This document shows positions 8,981 through 18,022 of a DNA stretch of 64,000 nt, in pieces; the first letter of the stretch is position 1; each line of letters opens with the position of its first letter. Source of the DNA: an uncultured Bacteroidales bacterium (lineage in GTDB: Bacteria; Bacteroidota; Bacteroidia; Bacteroidales; Bacteroidaceae); assembly GCA_902802265.1 (NCBI GenBank), contig CADCLN010000010.1, positions 27,293-91,292 on the forward strand, read 5' to 3'. Made by a program: the position numbers and the translations under genes. The notes beneath the pieces were generated by a model. That model was not told where the DNA came from and ran no database searches. It saw only the letters and a program-made list of their open reading frames with translations.

Positions 8981-9031
8981 GACAAAACCAAAGTTTTTTG
9001 CTTTTTTTTTCGCTATTCGGAGAAAAAGGCG

Positions 9032-9039
9032 TACATTTG
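9032..9039 (+). promoter_or_regulatory. Predicted -7 element upstream of the TPR gene
   Basis: TACATTTG matches TAnnTTTG and lies 43 bases before the start codon at 9083. No good -33 TTTG is seen at the right distance, so this rests on one element only. Confidence 0.4.
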
Positions 9040-9082
9040 CGTGCTTAAATGGGATTCAAAGTTAAAATAATTATAAATCAAC

Positions 9083-9763
9083 ATGGCAAAAAAGCAAATT
9101 AAAAAACAAGATGAAGCTATCGCACTCGACGTGCAGCTTACGAAGACTGAGGCCTTCATTGAAAAGAACCTCAAAAAGATTCTCTGCGTTATTGGCGCAG
9201 TAGTAGTTGTAGTTCTCGCTGGGTTCCTTTGGAACAACTACAAGAACGGCAAAGAAGCCGAGGCACAAAAGGCAATAGCCAAAAGCCAGCAGGCATTCGC
9301 TCAGCAGCAGTTTGAACAAGCCTTGAACGGCGACGGCTCACAAAGCGCCGGTTTCCTGCGCATTATTGACGAATTCGGCGGAACAAAGACTGCAAACCTG
9401 GCAAAGCTCTATGCAGCCATCTGCTATGCCAAGACCGACAAGTTCGACGAAGCTGTCAAGATGTTCGAAGGCTACAGCCAGCAGGACGACCAAATGATTT
9501 CACCAGCCTCGCTCGCAGCACTCGGCAACTGCTACATTCAGCAGGGAAAGAACGACAAAGGCGTTGATTTGTTGCTGAAAGCTGCCAAGACTGCCAACAA
9601 CGACGCCATTTCTCCGCTCTGCCTGCTCCAGGCCGCACAGATTTACGAAGCAGACGGCAAGAACGACAAAGCCGTAGAACTGTACAAGGAAATCAAAGAC
9701 AAGTACTTCCGCAGCTCTCTGGCAGTCGATATGGACAAATACATTGAACGCGCTTCAAAGTAA
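9083..9763 (+). CDS. Membrane-anchored tetratricopeptide repeat protein (YfgM-like)
   Basis: 226 residues. A basic N-terminus ([10 protein letters not shown]) is followed by one transmembrane helix at about 34-52 ([18 protein letters not shown]), then a soluble helical region with TPR-like units, for example around 105-135 ([25 protein letters not shown]) and 178-210 ([24 protein letters not shown]). The topology, one inward-facing basic end, one helix and periplasmic TPRs, is that of YfgM, a partner of the Sec translocon and periplasmic chaperones. The role of the Bacteroidales homologue is not established. It lies directly upstream of ribH, separated by a hairpin. Confidence 0.8.
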   Translation: MAKKQIKKQDEAIALDVQLTKTEAFIEKNLKKILCVIGAVVVVVLAGFLWNNYKNGKEAEAQKAIAKSQQAFAQQQFEQALNGDGSQSAGFLRIIDEFGGTKTANLAKLYAAICYAKTDKFDEAVKMFEGYSQQDDQMISPASLAALGNCYIQQGKNDKGVDLLLKAAKTANNDAISPLCLLQAAQIYEADGKNDKAVELYKEIKDKYFRSSLAVDMDKYIERASK

Positions 9764-9783
9764 CAATAAACGAACAAGGAATT

Positions 9784-9842
9784 AAGAATGAGGAATTAGG
9801 AATTAACAGAGGGTTTCACCTCATTCCTAATTCCTCATTCTT
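9784..9842. terminator. Inverted repeat / terminator between the TPR gene and ribH
   Basis: Perfect 19-base arms, AAGAATGAGGAATTAGGAA (9784-9802) and its complement (9824-9842), enclose a 21-base loop and run into a T-rich tract. It is AT-rich for a terminator, and this kind of word recurs in Bacteroidales intergenic DNA, so it may also be a dispersed repeat. Confidence 0.6.
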
Positions 9843-9882
9843 TTTATTTCAATTCCCCAACTACCTAATTTTTCCTTCATTT

Positions 9883-10368
9883 ATGGCCACTATCACCCAC
9901 AACCTTTCCGAATACGACATCCGATCCGTACCTTCTACCGAAGGCATGAAATTCGGTATCGTCGTCAGCGAATGGAACGCCAACATCACCGGCGCACTCC
10001 TGCAAGGCGCAAAAGACACCTTGCAGAAACATGGCGTAATGCCGAAAGACATCATCGTGCAAACAGTCCCAGGCAGCTTCGAACTGATTTACGCAGCCAG
10101 CAAAATGGTTCAACAGCCGGTAGATGCCGTTATTGCCATCGGCTGTGTCATTCGTGGCGACACACCACACTTCGACTACATCTGCCAGGGCACAACCTAC
10201 GGACTGGCACGCCTCAACACCACTCAGCCCGTCCCCGTCATCTACGGACTCATCACCACAAACAACATGCAGCAGGCTCTCGACCGCTGCGGCGGAAAAC
10301 TGGGCAACAAGGGCGACGAATGTGCTGTCACAGCCATCAAGATGGCAGCTCTCAACCGTAATATATAA
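9883..10368 (+). CDS. ribH: 6,7-dimethyl-8-ribityllumazine synthase
   Basis: 161 residues, normal length. RibH condenses 5-amino-6-ribitylamino-uracil with 3,4-dihydroxy-2-butanone 4-phosphate to lumazine, the penultimate step of riboflavin synthesis, in the cytoplasm as a 60-mer or pentamer. Visible family motifs are [15 protein letters not shown] (substrate loop), [11 protein letters not shown], and [15 protein letters not shown] with the catalytic histidine. The C-terminal stretch ([22 protein letters not shown]) is also typical. No other rib gene is nearby. Its stop is followed two bases later by an ATG that is in frame with tamB but soon closed by a stop codon (see the tamB entry). Confidence 0.97.
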   Translation: MATITHNLSEYDIRSVPSTEGMKFGIVVSEWNANITGALLQGAKDTLQKHGVMPKDIIVQTVPGSFELIYAASKMVQQPVDAVIAIGCVIRGDTPHFDYICQGTTYGLARLNTTQPVPVIYGLITTNNMQQALDRCGGKLGNKGDECAVTAIKMAALNRNI

Positions 10369-10508
10369 TAATGTGTAACGCCTCCTGCCCCACCACGGCA
10401 GGTCTCCCCTAAAACTTCCACCCGACCATCAGACGTTTCGAAAGAATAATCCGCTGGTTCATTTTTGGTCTCATAGCCATCTATGCAACCCTCATTCTGC
10501 TATTCAGC

Positions 10509-13500
10509 TTGCCCTTCGTCCAAAAGCAAATGGCAAAGTGGATAGCAGATGCTTTGTCTGAAACCCTTCAGGCAAAAGTGGAAATCGGAAACGTAAACCT
10601 GGGATTTCTCACCCGCATCATCATCGATGACGTGACACTCAACGACCGCCAAGGCGTCAGAATGCTGAAAGTGTCGCGCCTCTCCACCTCCATCAATTAC
10701 CTGGAACTGCTGCAAGGCAACATCGTCCTGCCCACAGCCCAGCTCTTTTCACCCACAGCCATACTCTACCGCGACAGCCTCGGAGCAGAACCCAACTACC
10801 AGTTCCTCATCGACACCTTCTCGTCCGACAACGACGAAGAAAAGACGCCGCTCAATCTGCGCATCAACTCCTTCATCCTGCGCCACGCCAACATCAGCTA
10901 CGACATCAAGAACCTGCCCCATGCCGACTCCATCCAGGCCGACAGCAAAGGGAAGCCCATCTACGCCTTCGACCCGCACCACATCTTCCTGAAAGATGCA
11001 GGCATGAATGTTTCTATCAAAGCTTTGACAAACGACTCCCTAAACTTGACAGTCAAGCGATTGTCGGCTAAGGAAGCAAACAGTAGGTTGTCTGTTGAAG
11101 AATTGAACCTTGCCCTCGAAGCCAACAAGCAACACGCCCAGCTCTCAGACTTCTACATCAAGTCGGCACACAGCACGGCGACCATCGAAACGCTATGCAT
11201 TTACTATCCGGAATACGAGACCAACGGCACCTTCAGCCTTGACACAACGACCCTGAAAGCCACACTCACACCCGCCGACTTCAAAAGCCTTCTGCCAGCC
11301 GTAAAATCCGTCTATTCCCCACTCCATCTCGAAGCCACCCTTTCGGGCAACAACCACGAGATAGACCTGAACCAACTGCACGTACAAAACACACTCGGCA
11401 ACATCCGGCTTCACGCCAACGCCACGGCCGCACTCCACGACAACAAAGTGAAAAGGGCTTCCGCACACATCCGCGACCTCCACGCCACAGCCGACGCCCT
11501 CCATCAGCTTTTCAGCGAACTGCAAATCAACGAAGAACCGCTGAAGCCTCTCCTGCAGTTAGGCACGATTGACTACACAGGCAGCATCGACTACACACCT
11601 GCCGAGACACACTCCGAAGGCAAAATCCTGACCCAAGCGGGCAACATCGACTACACAGCCAGCATCGACAGCGAACAAACCATTACAGGTCACATCATAA
11701 GTTCCGAACTGCAGCTCGGAACTATCTTCGACAACGAAAACTACGGCACGGCCACCATCGACCTCGACGCCAGCGGAACCGTCCGCGAATTGCGCTCGGC
11801 CATAGGCCGAATCGGCATACAAAGCCCAGCCCTCGACGTGATGTCGGAAGTGGATTTTCACAGCCACCATGGACAGCACAATCTGCAGCTCGACATCGAT
11901 GCCGACCGCTTCAATCCCCATGCCCTCGCCCTCACCAGCAAATTCCAGGGCGAAGAATACCAGTTCTATCTGCAAACCCAACTGACGGGCAGCAACATCG
12001 ACGACCTTACCGGATACGCACGCCTCTACGATGTGCGGATGCAGTCAGACTCCACCCTCATCGACCTGAATGCGATAGAACTGAACATCGAACAAACCGA
12101 CGACGCCGAAACACACTATAACATCGAGAGCGACTTCTTCACACTCGACATCCTGGGCAAAGTCAAGCCCTCACGACTGCCCGACGCCGTCATCTCCATG
12201 CTCCACACCCACCTGCCCTCCATCATTCACCCCAAGAAATTGCCTACCATCCCCACCGACGACATACAGTTCAGCTACTCGGCCTGGATGATTGACGCAC
12301 CCTTCCTCCACCACTTCCTCGGCGGAGACTACCACATCGACGCGCCCATCAGCATTTCAGGCAGCATGGACGCCCGTCAGCAGGAAATGAACCTCTGGCT
12401 GGAAACAAGGCAGATAGAGTATGCAGGAAACAAGTACCACAACATCATCATCGACTGCAAAAACACCTCCGAACAACTCACGGCAAAAGTCTCAGGCCTC
12501 ACCGTCGGAGAAGAGTCTGCCGCCAAGCTCAACGCTACAGCCCAGGCCACCAACGACACCATCGGCAGCAACATCCAATTGCAAATCCGCGGAAATACCG
12601 ACATAAACCTTGACCTGAACAGCTTCCTCACCTTCTCCGACAGTCTGAACCACCTGAAAACCAGCATCGACGTCGGGCGTTCATCCCTCTCCATCAACGA
12701 CACCATCTGGCAAATGTCGCCTGCCCACATGTCGCTCTGCAACAAGGAAATTGCCTGCAACGGGCTCCACATCTCAAAGGGCGACAGCTACCTCCACATC
12801 GACGGAACGGCATCGCCCAATCCCAACGACAGCATCGTCGTGCAACTCAACGACTTGCAGATTGAATACATCCTCGACGCCGTGAACTTCTCCTCCATCG
12901 ACTTCGGAGGCTGGGCTTCGGGAAAAATCGTTATCGACGACGTCATGTCCGACTCACCCCTCCTGGCAGCAAGGCTCCAGGTGAAGAACCTCACGTTTGA
13001 AACAGGACTCATGGGCAACGCCGACATCGCCGCCAACTGGGACAAGGAGCAGAAAGCCATCATCCTCGACGCCAACATCATCAAGGCCGCCGCCTTCGCC
13101 AATGCAGCCGGACAGGCCGAACAATCCGAACAAAGCGGCGGATTAACCTTCCCTGGCCAGACCATAGTCCACGGCCACATCTCCCCCGCCAACGACGACA
13201 TCCTGCTGGAAATCACAGCCAGAGAGACACCAGCCGAATTTCTGAACGGCTTCCTCGATGGCGTCTTCAACCCCATCACGGGCACCATCACAGGACAAGT
13301 GAACGTCGTCGGCCCGCTCAGCAAAGTCAACCTGGAGGGAGAAGTCGATGCCACCCTCAACCTGAGCCTGCTGGCCACCGACGTGCCCTATCAGTTAGAC
13401 AAACAGCACATCACCCTGAAGCGCGGACTGATGCAATTCCAGAACATCACCCTCACAGACCGATTCGGCAACCGAGGCATCGTCAACGGCAACATCTCCC

Positions 13501-14957
13501 ACCAATACCTCTCCAACTTCCAATACCAGTTCAACATCAACTTCAACCGGCTGCTGGCTTACGAGGAACGCAACTTCAACGCCGACAAATTCCTGGCCAC
13601 CATCTTTGCCAACGGCAACCTCAACATACGCGGACGAGACGGACACCCCATGTATCTCACAGCCAACATCACGCCCACCCGAGGGTCCGTCTTTGCCTAC
13701 GACGCCGCTTCGCCCGATGCCATCGTGTCGGGAAAATTCATAGAGTTCCGCGACATCACACCCAAAGACACCGTCCGCGAAGAGAAGATTGACTACCTGA
13801 AATTCAATTACTCCGAGACCGAAGACAACATTTTCGGACACTTCGAACTGGACCGCCCGCTCCACAACAAAAAGGAAATCGCCCAGGAAGACACCTACGA
13901 GGGCGACCTCTACATGGACTTCAACGTCAACCTGAACGAAGACTGCGAAATCAAACTCCGCATGGACCACACCGCCGATGGCTACATCAACACACGCGGC
14001 AACGGAGCCTTGACAGCCAAATACTACAACAAGGGCACCCTGGAACTCTTCGGAACCTACAACATCAACCAAGGCAGCTACCGACTCTACCTGCAAGACA
14101 TCATCTACAGAGACCTCGCCATGCAGCCTGGCAGCAGCGTCGAGTTCAACGGACCTCCCTTCGACGCCAACATCCACCTCATCTGCCACCACCTCATCAA
14201 CTCAGTTCCCCTCATAGACCTTACGGCCACTGCCGCCCTCGCACAGAACAACAAGGTGCGCGTCAACTGCATCCTCGACATCACCGGAAACCTCGGCAAC
14301 ATGGCCTTCAATTTCGACTTCGACATCCTCAACACCAACGACGAAGTGAAACAACTGGTACGCTCCATGATCAACAGCGAAGAGGAAATGAACACGCAGA
14401 TGATTTACCTGCTGGCATTAGGCCGCTTCTACCCCACCAACATGGCACGCGCCGACAACGACGACACCTCTTCCTCTGCCGTCAATTCCCTCGTATCCAG
14501 CACCATCTCTGGACAAATCAACAACATCATTTCAGGACTGATCGGTCAGAACTCCAATTGGAACTTCGGTACAGGCATCTCCACCGGCGAAAAGGGCTGG
14601 GAAGACCTCGACGTGGAAGGAACCCTCTCGGGCCGGCTCTTCAACGACCGACTGCTCATCAACGGCAACTTCGGCTACCGCGACAACGCCCTGACCAACC
14701 AGGGCAGCTTCATCGGCGACGTCGAAGTGAAATGGCGACTCAAACAGGAAGGCGGAAACATGTACCTGAAAGCATACAACCAGACCAACGACCGCTATTT
14801 CACCAAAGCCACACTCAACACCCAGGGCATCGGCCTCAGCTACATGCACGATTTCGACTCCTGGCGCACCCTCTTCCAGAAACGGTCCAAACGCCCTGCC
14901 ACCCCACCCGTCGTCATCACCGACAGCACCACCATCTACGTCGATAGCGTCCGCTAA
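10509..14957 (+). CDS. tamB: TamB-like translocation/assembly protein (DUF490), start uncertain
   Basis: 1482 residues from the first usual start codon (TTG 10509), a size typical of TamB. The protein is a long beta-rich, asparagine- and aspartate-rich repeat rod ending in the conserved DUF490 domain (about 1120-1450: FELFGTYNINQGSYRLYLQD, VNCILDITGNL, DVEGTLSGRLFNDRLLINGNFGY). TamB proteins bridge inner and outer membrane and assist outer-membrane protein assembly or phospholipid transfer. Coding sequence clearly continues upstream: 10413-10508 in the same frame encodes RRFERIIRWFIFGLIAIYA and the rest of a transmembrane anchor, which TamB needs. That stretch has no ATG, GTG or TTG. An ATG at 10371 is in frame but a TAA at 10410-10412 lies between. 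Either a rare start (ATC 10428, ATT 10461) is used, or the gene carries a nonsense mutation or sequence error. Confidence 0.88.
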   Translation: MPFVQKQMAKWIADALSETLQAKVEIGNVNLGFLTRIIIDDVTLNDRQGVRMLKVSRLSTSINYLELLQGNIVLPTAQLFSPTAILYRDSLGAEPNYQFLIDTFSSDNDEEKTPLNLRINSFILRHANISYDIKNLPHADSIQADSKGKPIYAFDPHHIFLKDAGMNVSIKALTNDSLNLTVKRLSAKEANSRLSVEELNLALEANKQHAQLSDFYIKSAHSTATIETLCIYYPEYETNGTFSLDTTTLKATLTPADFKSLLPAVKSVYSPLHLEATLSGNNHEIDLNQLHVQNTLGNIRLHANATAALHDNKVKRASAHIRDLHATADALHQLFSELQINEEPLKPLLQLGTIDYTGSIDYTPAETHSEGKILTQAGNIDYTASIDSEQTITGHIISSELQLGTIFDNENYGTATIDLDASGTVRELRSAIGRIGIQSPALDVMSEVDFHSHHGQHNLQLDIDADRFNPHALALTSKFQGEEYQFYLQTQLTGSNIDDLTGYARLYDVRMQSDSTLIDLNAIELNIEQTDDAETHYNIESDFFTLDILGKVKPSRLPDAVISMLHTHLPSIIHPKKLPTIPTDDIQFSYSAWMIDAPFLHHFLGGDYHIDAPISISGSMDARQQEMNLWLETRQIEYAGNKYHNIIIDCKNTSEQLTAKVSGLTVGEESAAKLNATAQATNDTIGSNIQLQIRGNTDINLDLNSFLTFSDSLNHLKTSIDVGRSSLSINDTIWQMSPAHMSLCNKEIACNGLHISKGDSYLHIDGTASPNPNDSIVVQLNDLQIEYILDAVNFSSIDFGGWASGKIVIDDVMSDSPLLAARLQVKNLTFETGLMGNADIAANWDKEQKAIILDANIIKAAAFANAAGQAEQSEQSGGLTFPGQTIVHGHISPANDDILLEITARETPAEFLNGFLDGVFNPITGTITGQVNVVGPLSKVNLEGEVDATLNLSLLATDVPYQLDKQHITLKRGLMQFQNITLTDRFGNRGIVNGNISHQYLSNFQYQFNINFNRLLAYEERNFNADKFLATIFANGNLNIRGRDGHPMYLTANITPTRGSVFAYDAASPDAIVSGKFIEFRDITPKDTVREEKIDYLKFNYSETEDNIFGHFELDRPLHNKKEIAQEDTYEGDLYMDFNVNLNEDCEIKLRMDHTADGYINTRGNGALTAKYYNKGTLELFGTYNINQGSYRLYLQDIIYRDLAMQPGSSVEFNGPPFDANIHLICHHLINSVPLIDLTATAALAQNNKVRVNCILDITGNLGNMAFNFDFDILNTNDEVKQLVRSMINSEEEMNTQMIYLLALGRFYPTNMARADNDDTSSSAVNSLVSSTISGQINNIISGLIGQNSNWNFGTGISTGEKGWEDLDVEGTLSGRLFNDRLLINGNFGYRDNALTNQGSFIGDVEVKWRLKQEGGNMYLKAYNQTNDRYFTKATLNTQGIGLSYMHDFDSWRTLFQKRSKRPATPPVVITDSTTIYVDSVR

Positions 14958-14996
14958 CACGCCCCCGACACACCACCTCCCCCCTGCCACAATTTT

Positions 14997-15136
14997 ACCA
15001 CTTTTTTACCACAGTTATGGTAAAACTTTACCACACTTATGGTAAAACTTTACCACACTTATGGTAAAACTTTACCAGCCCTATGGTAAAACTTTACCAC
15101 TTCGATGGTAAAAAATGCCCAATTCAACGGTAAAAG
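14997..15136. repeat. Intergenic 22-bp-period array 1 (GGTAAAACTTTACC units)
   Basis: In the 383-base gap after tamB, the near-palindromic 14-mer GGTAAAACTTTACC begins at 15019, 15041, 15063 and 15085, exactly 22 bases apart. Degraded units in the same register start at 14997 (only the right half, TTTACC, kept), 15107 (GGTAAAAAATGCCC) and 15129 (GGTAAAAG). The 8-base linkers vary: ACACTTAT twice, then AGCCCTAT and ACTTCGAT. The rest of the gap holds a promoter for the next gene and nothing else I recognise. Two other gaps in the window hold arrays with the same period. Confidence 0.9.
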
Positions 15137-15186
15137 GACAGAAAACGGAAAAACTTTCACAAATACTTAATTTTAGCCAAAAAATA

Positions 15187-15218
15187 TTTGTTTGTTCGGC
15201 AAGAAAACTGTAAATTTG
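15187..15218 (+). promoter_or_regulatory. Bacteroidota consensus promoter for the DUF4859-like gene
   Basis: TTTG at 15187-15190, a 20-base spacer and TAAATTTG at 15211-15218 match the TTTG-N19-21-TAnnTTTG consensus well. It leaves a leader of roughly 120 bases before the ATG at 15341. Confidence 0.7.
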
Positions 15219-15340
15219 CCGCGTTTATGTACTATTTCAGCACAAAACGACAGGGTTCTCCCCTTTTTTACTACCGAAACAATACCAAAAAAACTTTACA
15301 TTAACCATTATTTATTAACCATTAAAAACTTTTTAGCCTT

Positions 15341-17863
15341 ATGAAGAAAATCTACTTTTCTCTACTCGTGCTCGCCATGACACTGGTCAGCACGGTCGCT
15401 AAAGCGCAGTTCGAGGGACTGATAGAAATGTATCCCGCATCGAACTACAACACTAAATCTGTAGATTTCAGCCTGTCGGATGTGGCATTCAATTTGGATA
15501 CCGACACCGCGACGCTGAGACAAGCCATCGAAAACTGGACAAGCGAATACACTCCAGTGAGCGTTGGCGACATCACAAACCTTATCGATGAGTACCTCGT
15601 TGGAACCGAAGGTGTAACCGTTGAGACCATCACCAACCTCATCGATGAATACCTCAACGGCAACAATGCTGGCAAAGCCATTATCTACATCGGTGCCAAC
15701 AAAGCAGGCGGCGAGACTCCCGACCTCTACACTGCCAACGGCTTCGGCTCTTCTTGGATGAACATGGCTGGCGATGTCTGTGCTTGGGGCGACACAGAAG
15801 TAACCGAAGAGGGTGACACTGTGGGTGCAGCCAAGGTTTTCAACGACTTTGCCATCGACGCAGCGAACAACATCTTCCAGATTAAACTGGGTCAGTATCC
15901 CAACCGTCTTGTTGCAGACGACTTCTGGGCAGGTATTTTTACCCTGGTTTACGGCGAAAAGGAAGTGACCTTCACAGTACGTCTGCAAATCGTAGAGCAG
16001 CCCGCCGTAGAAGTATTGCTCTCTAAGCTCGAAATCGTAGGCAATTACGAAATGCCACTTGAATTTACCGTCGGCAAGTCATACGAAGGCAAGACTTACT
16101 CAACGACCCTCGAAGGCATCTACGACGCATTGGGCACAACACCCGAAGACCTGGATGCCGACATTGCTAACTTCACTTACACTCAAGTTGTTCAGTCCGA
16201 CAGCGTAGAGGGTGATGTCGTTTACTCTTGGGCTGACGCTCTCCAGAAACCAGAAGACGCTGCCGGTGGATCATGGTTTGGTCGCTACACCAACTACAAC
16301 GAAGAAACAGGTGAAGAAACCGTCTTCGGCAACGCTCCAAAGGCTTGGAATACTGGTTCCAACACCTTCTACACACAAAGCATCACGCTGAACAACGGCG
16401 AGTTCTCCATCGTTTCCGGTCAGTTCCCCGATGTTCTCAAAGCGGGCGACAGAGACTACGCCAACCTTTACATCATCAACGGCAGCAAGGCTGTATGCGT
16501 AAAGGTTTACACAGTTGTAAAAGAACCAGACGCCATCGATCCTAACGAAATGATTCTGATTGGCGATACAGTTATCGCTGTAAAGGCTGACATCGACAAC
16601 AGCTATGCCCAAAAGCCATTCACGGTGGACGTAGAAGCCATTGCAGCAGCACTGGAGTGCTCTGTTAACGAACTGGAAGTATTGTCATGGGGCAGCGAAG
16701 GCAGTATGTCTGACAACAGCACAGCCAACAACGGTGGCTTCTGGTTCACCGAAGACGGCTTCATCACAACCTGGGGCAACAATTCTGCATTCTTCATCGA
16801 ACCAGCTTCCAATGGTGACTTCAGCAATCTGGGTGTAGGTCAATATCCTAACTACTTTGGTGCTTTGGAAGGCGAAAAGACCGTTAAGGCTCAAATCATT
16901 TTCCAGAACGGTCAGAAGTACTTCACTGTTACTGTGGAATACACCGTAAAGGGCAAGGAACCAAAACCAGAAGAATTTACATACAACCTTGTTGCTACGG
17001 AATCACTCTCTATTCAGATTGTTCCTTCACCTGACACTTATCCTTGGGAAACCACATCAAGCCTTGACCTTGACTACATCGCCAGCAAGATTGGCACAGA
17101 CGACTTTAAGCTCTACACCGACAAGGCTGATGCTGACGGCAACCTGACGTGGTCTGACAACTACACTTGTACTCCTGCTCCTGGTTTCTGGTACGGCGTA
17201 CAGACTTACGAGAACGAAGAGCATCAGGTAGTAGTTGACAATGCTGGTTGGGGCACCAACTCATTCGGTATCACTTACGCAAGTGGCGTAATCACTTGGT
17301 ACCAGTATCCAGGTCAGCGCAGTGCTGGTGATGCTTACCAAGCTAACCTCTACCTCACTAACGAAGAAACAGGCGATTACATCAAGTACATCCTCAACGT
17401 GAAGTATGTAGATGAAGTAATGCCCGAAGCAGAAATTGCAGGTCAGGAAGAAGTATTTGTTCAGATGTCTAACGACCTCTATGATGACGACGAAGGTGCT
17501 TACATCATCTCCATCAATATGGAGGCAGCTTACGACTCGCTGGGCATCTCTGAAGAACTGATTGAAGCTTGCGCTGTCATCGCTCCTAAGTCTTCAACCA
17601 TGTACAGCTCTTACCCAACTGAAGAGCAAATCTTCTACAACGCCGATGGCTACACCGTATCCGACGACGACGAAAGTGCCATCATGGCAGTAGCCGTAGT
17701 CATCAACGAAGAAGGCAAGCCTGTCCTCTACATCGACGACTTCAGCAGCTACTTCGACCAGGAAGACGCAACAGCTACAGTCCGCATCGGTCTGGAATAT
17801 GACGGCAAGCGTTATCTCCACATCATCACGCTGACGAACAAAGTTCCCGAACCAAACGAATAA
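15341..17863 (+). CDS. Large secreted acidic protein with tandem DUF4859-like modules
   Basis: 840 residues with a clear signal peptide (cleavage about 22, after AKA). Residues 75-110 hold two DITNLIDEYL-type half repeats reminiscent of the short dockerin-like units of Prevotella. After that at least four modules of 80-110 residues share a pattern: a Gly-Trp or Phe-Trp turn (GSSWMN, GGSWFG, GGFWFT, PGFWYG), a WG or FG turn, then a GQYPN or GQFPD motif and two beta strands ending in a short linker. This resembles DUF4859, found in secreted Bacteroidales proteins next to glycan-degrading or adhesin domains. Function is unknown; binding of a polysaccharide or surface is an inference. Codon use is less GC-rich at third positions than in tamB. 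A strong promoter precedes it and a terminator follows, so it is monocistronic. Confidence 0.7.
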   Translation: MKKIYFSLLVLAMTLVSTVAKAQFEGLIEMYPASNYNTKSVDFSLSDVAFNLDTDTATLRQAIENWTSEYTPVSVGDITNLIDEYLVGTEGVTVETITNLIDEYLNGNNAGKAIIYIGANKAGGETPDLYTANGFGSSWMNMAGDVCAWGDTEVTEEGDTVGAAKVFNDFAIDAANNIFQIKLGQYPNRLVADDFWAGIFTLVYGEKEVTFTVRLQIVEQPAVEVLLSKLEIVGNYEMPLEFTVGKSYEGKTYSTTLEGIYDALGTTPEDLDADIANFTYTQVVQSDSVEGDVVYSWADALQKPEDAAGGSWFGRYTNYNEETGEETVFGNAPKAWNTGSNTFYTQSITLNNGEFSIVSGQFPDVLKAGDRDYANLYIINGSKAVCVKVYTVVKEPDAIDPNEMILIGDTVIAVKADIDNSYAQKPFTVDVEAIAAALECSVNELEVLSWGSEGSMSDNSTANNGGFWFTEDGFITTWGNNSAFFIEPASNGDFSNLGVGQYPNYFGALEGEKTVKAQIIFQNGQKYFTVTVEYTVKGKEPKPEEFTYNLVATESLSIQIVPSPDTYPWETTSSLDLDYIASKIGTDDFKLYTDKADADGNLTWSDNYTCTPAPGFWYGVQTYENEEHQVVVDNAGWGTNSFGITYASGVITWYQYPGQRSAGDAYQANLYLTNEETGDYIKYILNVKYVDEVMPEAEIAGQEEVFVQMSNDLYDDDEGAYIISINMEAAYDSLGISEELIEACAVIAPKSSTMYSSYPTEEQIFYNADGYTVSDDDESAIMAVAVVINEEGKPVLYIDDFSSYFDQEDATATVRIGLEYDGKRYLHIITLTNKVPEPNE

Positions 17864-17908
17864 TCCAAAGTACAATTCTAACCGATTGTTTGGTTTCTAA
17901 TAACATTC

Positions 17909-17939
17909 GAGCCTCGCAGGACCTTTACCTGCGAGGCTC
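17909..17939. terminator. GC-rich hairpin terminator between convergent genes
   Basis: GAGCCTCGCAGG (17909-17920) and CCTGCGAGGCTC (17928-17939) form a perfect 12-bp stem with a 7-base loop, followed by a T-rich tract (ATTTATTTTG). It ends the DUF4859-like gene and faces mltG. Confidence 0.92.
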
Positions 17940-18022
17940 ATTTATTTTGCCTTTATTTGTTTATAAAACTTAGCTCTCAAAAGTATTTCTTTGCCATAGC
18001 AAACTAACGCTTAAGGGAATTA

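Noticed and set aside
14997-15136. CRISPR array
   Set aside because: Units are 14 bases with linkers of only 8 bases, partly palindromic and diverging; no cas gene is near. A CRISPR needs longer identical repeats and longer unique spacers.
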